A DNA stretch of 64,000 nucleotides from Micromonospora echinaurantiaca. GTDB taxonomy: Bacteria > Actinomycetota > Actinomycetes > Mycobacteriales > Micromonosporaceae. Below are positions 63,449 to 64,000 of the stretch, piece by piece; the first letter of the stretch is position 1; each line of letters opens with the position of its first letter. A program made the translations under genes and the position numbers. The DNA is taken from contig NZ_LT607750.1 in the NCBI RefSeq assembly GCF_900090235.1, positions 6,005,001 through 6,069,000 on the forward strand, in the 5' to 3' direction. The notes below the pieces were generated by a model. It saw only the letters and a program-made list of their open reading frames with translations, searched no databases and was not told the DNA's origin.

Positions 63449-63482
63449 CGGAGGGGCACATCCGATCGGATGTGCCCCTCCG
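63449..63482. terminator. 34-bp perfect palindrome, likely terminator
   Basis: CGGAGGGGCACATCCGA (63449-63465) is followed directly by its inverse (63466-63482). It lies 59 bp after the secreted protein stop. A second hairpin with 10-bp arms (63402-63411, 63430-63439) lies between, so termination here may be strong. Confidence 0.65.
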
Positions 63483-63639
63483 GTGTTTCCGGGTCGGCTA
63501 CCGCGCCCACACCCGGACGGCTCGGGACGCGCCGGCGATGAAAGTGGCCCCGACGAATGCCGATGGACGAATGGTCGATGTGGCCCGCCCGAACCGACCG
63601 CGACCCGCGCCGGTGGCGGGGCAGCGGGCCGGACGGGGG

Positions 63640-64000
63640 ATGCCTATGCTCTGCGGCGTGTCCGCCCCGAGGATCGTCACCGCGTTCGGCCTGCCGAGGC
63701 TGAGCGTCACCAGCCACCACCCCGACCTACGACCGCTGCGCCGGGCGGCCGTGCGCCGGGACTGGCCCGCCGTGGTCGACTTCTTCGCCGGGCTGCCCGC
63801 CGAGCACGACCCCTCGTTCGCCGCCGAGGTGGTGGCGAACGTCGATGGCAGCGAGACGTTCCTCGAACCGGCAGTGCACGGCCCGCTGGCGCCGGAGCTG
63901 GCCGGGACGCTGCTCGGCGCCCGCTGGGTCAAAATGGGCTGGGCGGCGCGCGGTGCCCGCGCCGCGAAGTACACGAAGCCCGAGCAGTTCGAGCGGTTCC
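63640..64000 (+). CDS. Hypothetical protein, 5' part (continues past window)
   Basis: Open frame to the window end, 120 visible residues from ATG 63640 (MPMLCGVSAP), preceded by GGGGG. GTG 63658 is an alternative start. It reads LRRAAVRRDWPAVVDFFAGLPAEHDPSFAAEVVANVDGSETFLEP, then KMGWAARGARAAKYTKPEQF, a helical TPR-like or alpha-solenoid pattern. No family is assigned from the visible part. Confidence 0.7.
   Translation, partial: MPMLCGVSAPRIVTAFGLPRLSVTSHHPDLRPLRRAAVRRDWPAVVDFFAGLPAEHDPSFAAEVVANVDGSETFLEPAVHGPLAPELAGTLLGARWVKMGWAARGARAAKYTKPEQFERF

Overview
The window comes from a very high-GC actinomycete, and gene content suggests Micromonospora or a close relative (Micromonosporaceae). 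Evidence for this: strong G/C preference at third codon positions, many GTG starts, many ATGA/GTGA stop-start overlaps, a WhiB protein, a type VII secretion locus, and two gene blocks in the same order and orientation as in Mycobacterium tuberculosis. The species call is inference from gene content only.

Layout. 0.5-12.2 kb holds the conserved block folE, ftsH, hpt, tilS, a zinc-metalloprotease-like protein and dacB (all minus strand) facing ppa (plus). A small membrane-protein gene, a GlxA-type regulator and ggt sit between hpt and tilS. 12.2-19.9 kb is a compact type VII secretion locus (eccD, a three-ATPase eccC, mycP) followed by a PAP2 phosphatase. 19.9-26.1 kb is the second conserved block (marP, nudL, a TlpA-like lipoprotein, nth, then crp), with capA and cbiZ added. 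26.3-45.8 kb is a long accessory stretch. It holds a TetR-controlled acyl-CoA operon (TIGR03084 protein, AtuA-family protein, two acyl-CoA dehydrogenases, two acyl-CoA carboxylase subunits), a glutamate-binding-type lipoprotein with a membrane partner, a Ser/Thr kinase, and a 1195-residue zinc-ribbon/adenylate-cyclase/AAA/TPR protein. 45.8-55.8 kb resumes the second block: MBL hydrolase, RidA, DUF4177, two ArsA-type ATPases, a WhiB4/WblA-type regulator, a PonA2-type PBP and a metallophosphoesterase, with yqeY. 56.1-64.0 kb starts at a tRNA-Pro(CGG) and looks accessory. It holds an Asp-tract protein, a truncated chloramphenicol-phosphotransferase-like remnant, a small Cys-rich protein, a glycosyltransferase operon and a large secreted modular protein.

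The most unusual signal is a family of short repeats placed exactly at stop-start overlaps between co-transcribed genes. Each repeat is itself a mini-ORF starting MSERSE or VSARSE. It begins on the ATGA/GTGA of the upstream stop codon and ends on the ATGA/GTGA of the next start codon. Two 84-nt MSERSE copies (28982-29065 and 47223-47306) have the same length and frame. Two VSARSE copies lie in tandem between the TlpA-like gene and nth (22427-22530). A degenerate copy lies between hpt and ftsH (3342-3380). Removing a copy on paper restores a direct ATGA overlap between its flanking genes.

Functions follow from the groupings. The folE-to-dacB block serves tetrahydrofolate synthesis, membrane proteolysis, purine salvage, tRNA modification and cell-wall trimming. 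The marP and ponA2 blocks serve envelope stress and peptidoglycan synthesis, and contain redox-linked genes (WhiB, TlpA-like, Nth). The AtuA operon probably degrades a branched or isoprenoid-type acyl-CoA, but no hydratase or lyase is present locally. No CRISPR array, rRNA gene or transposase was seen.
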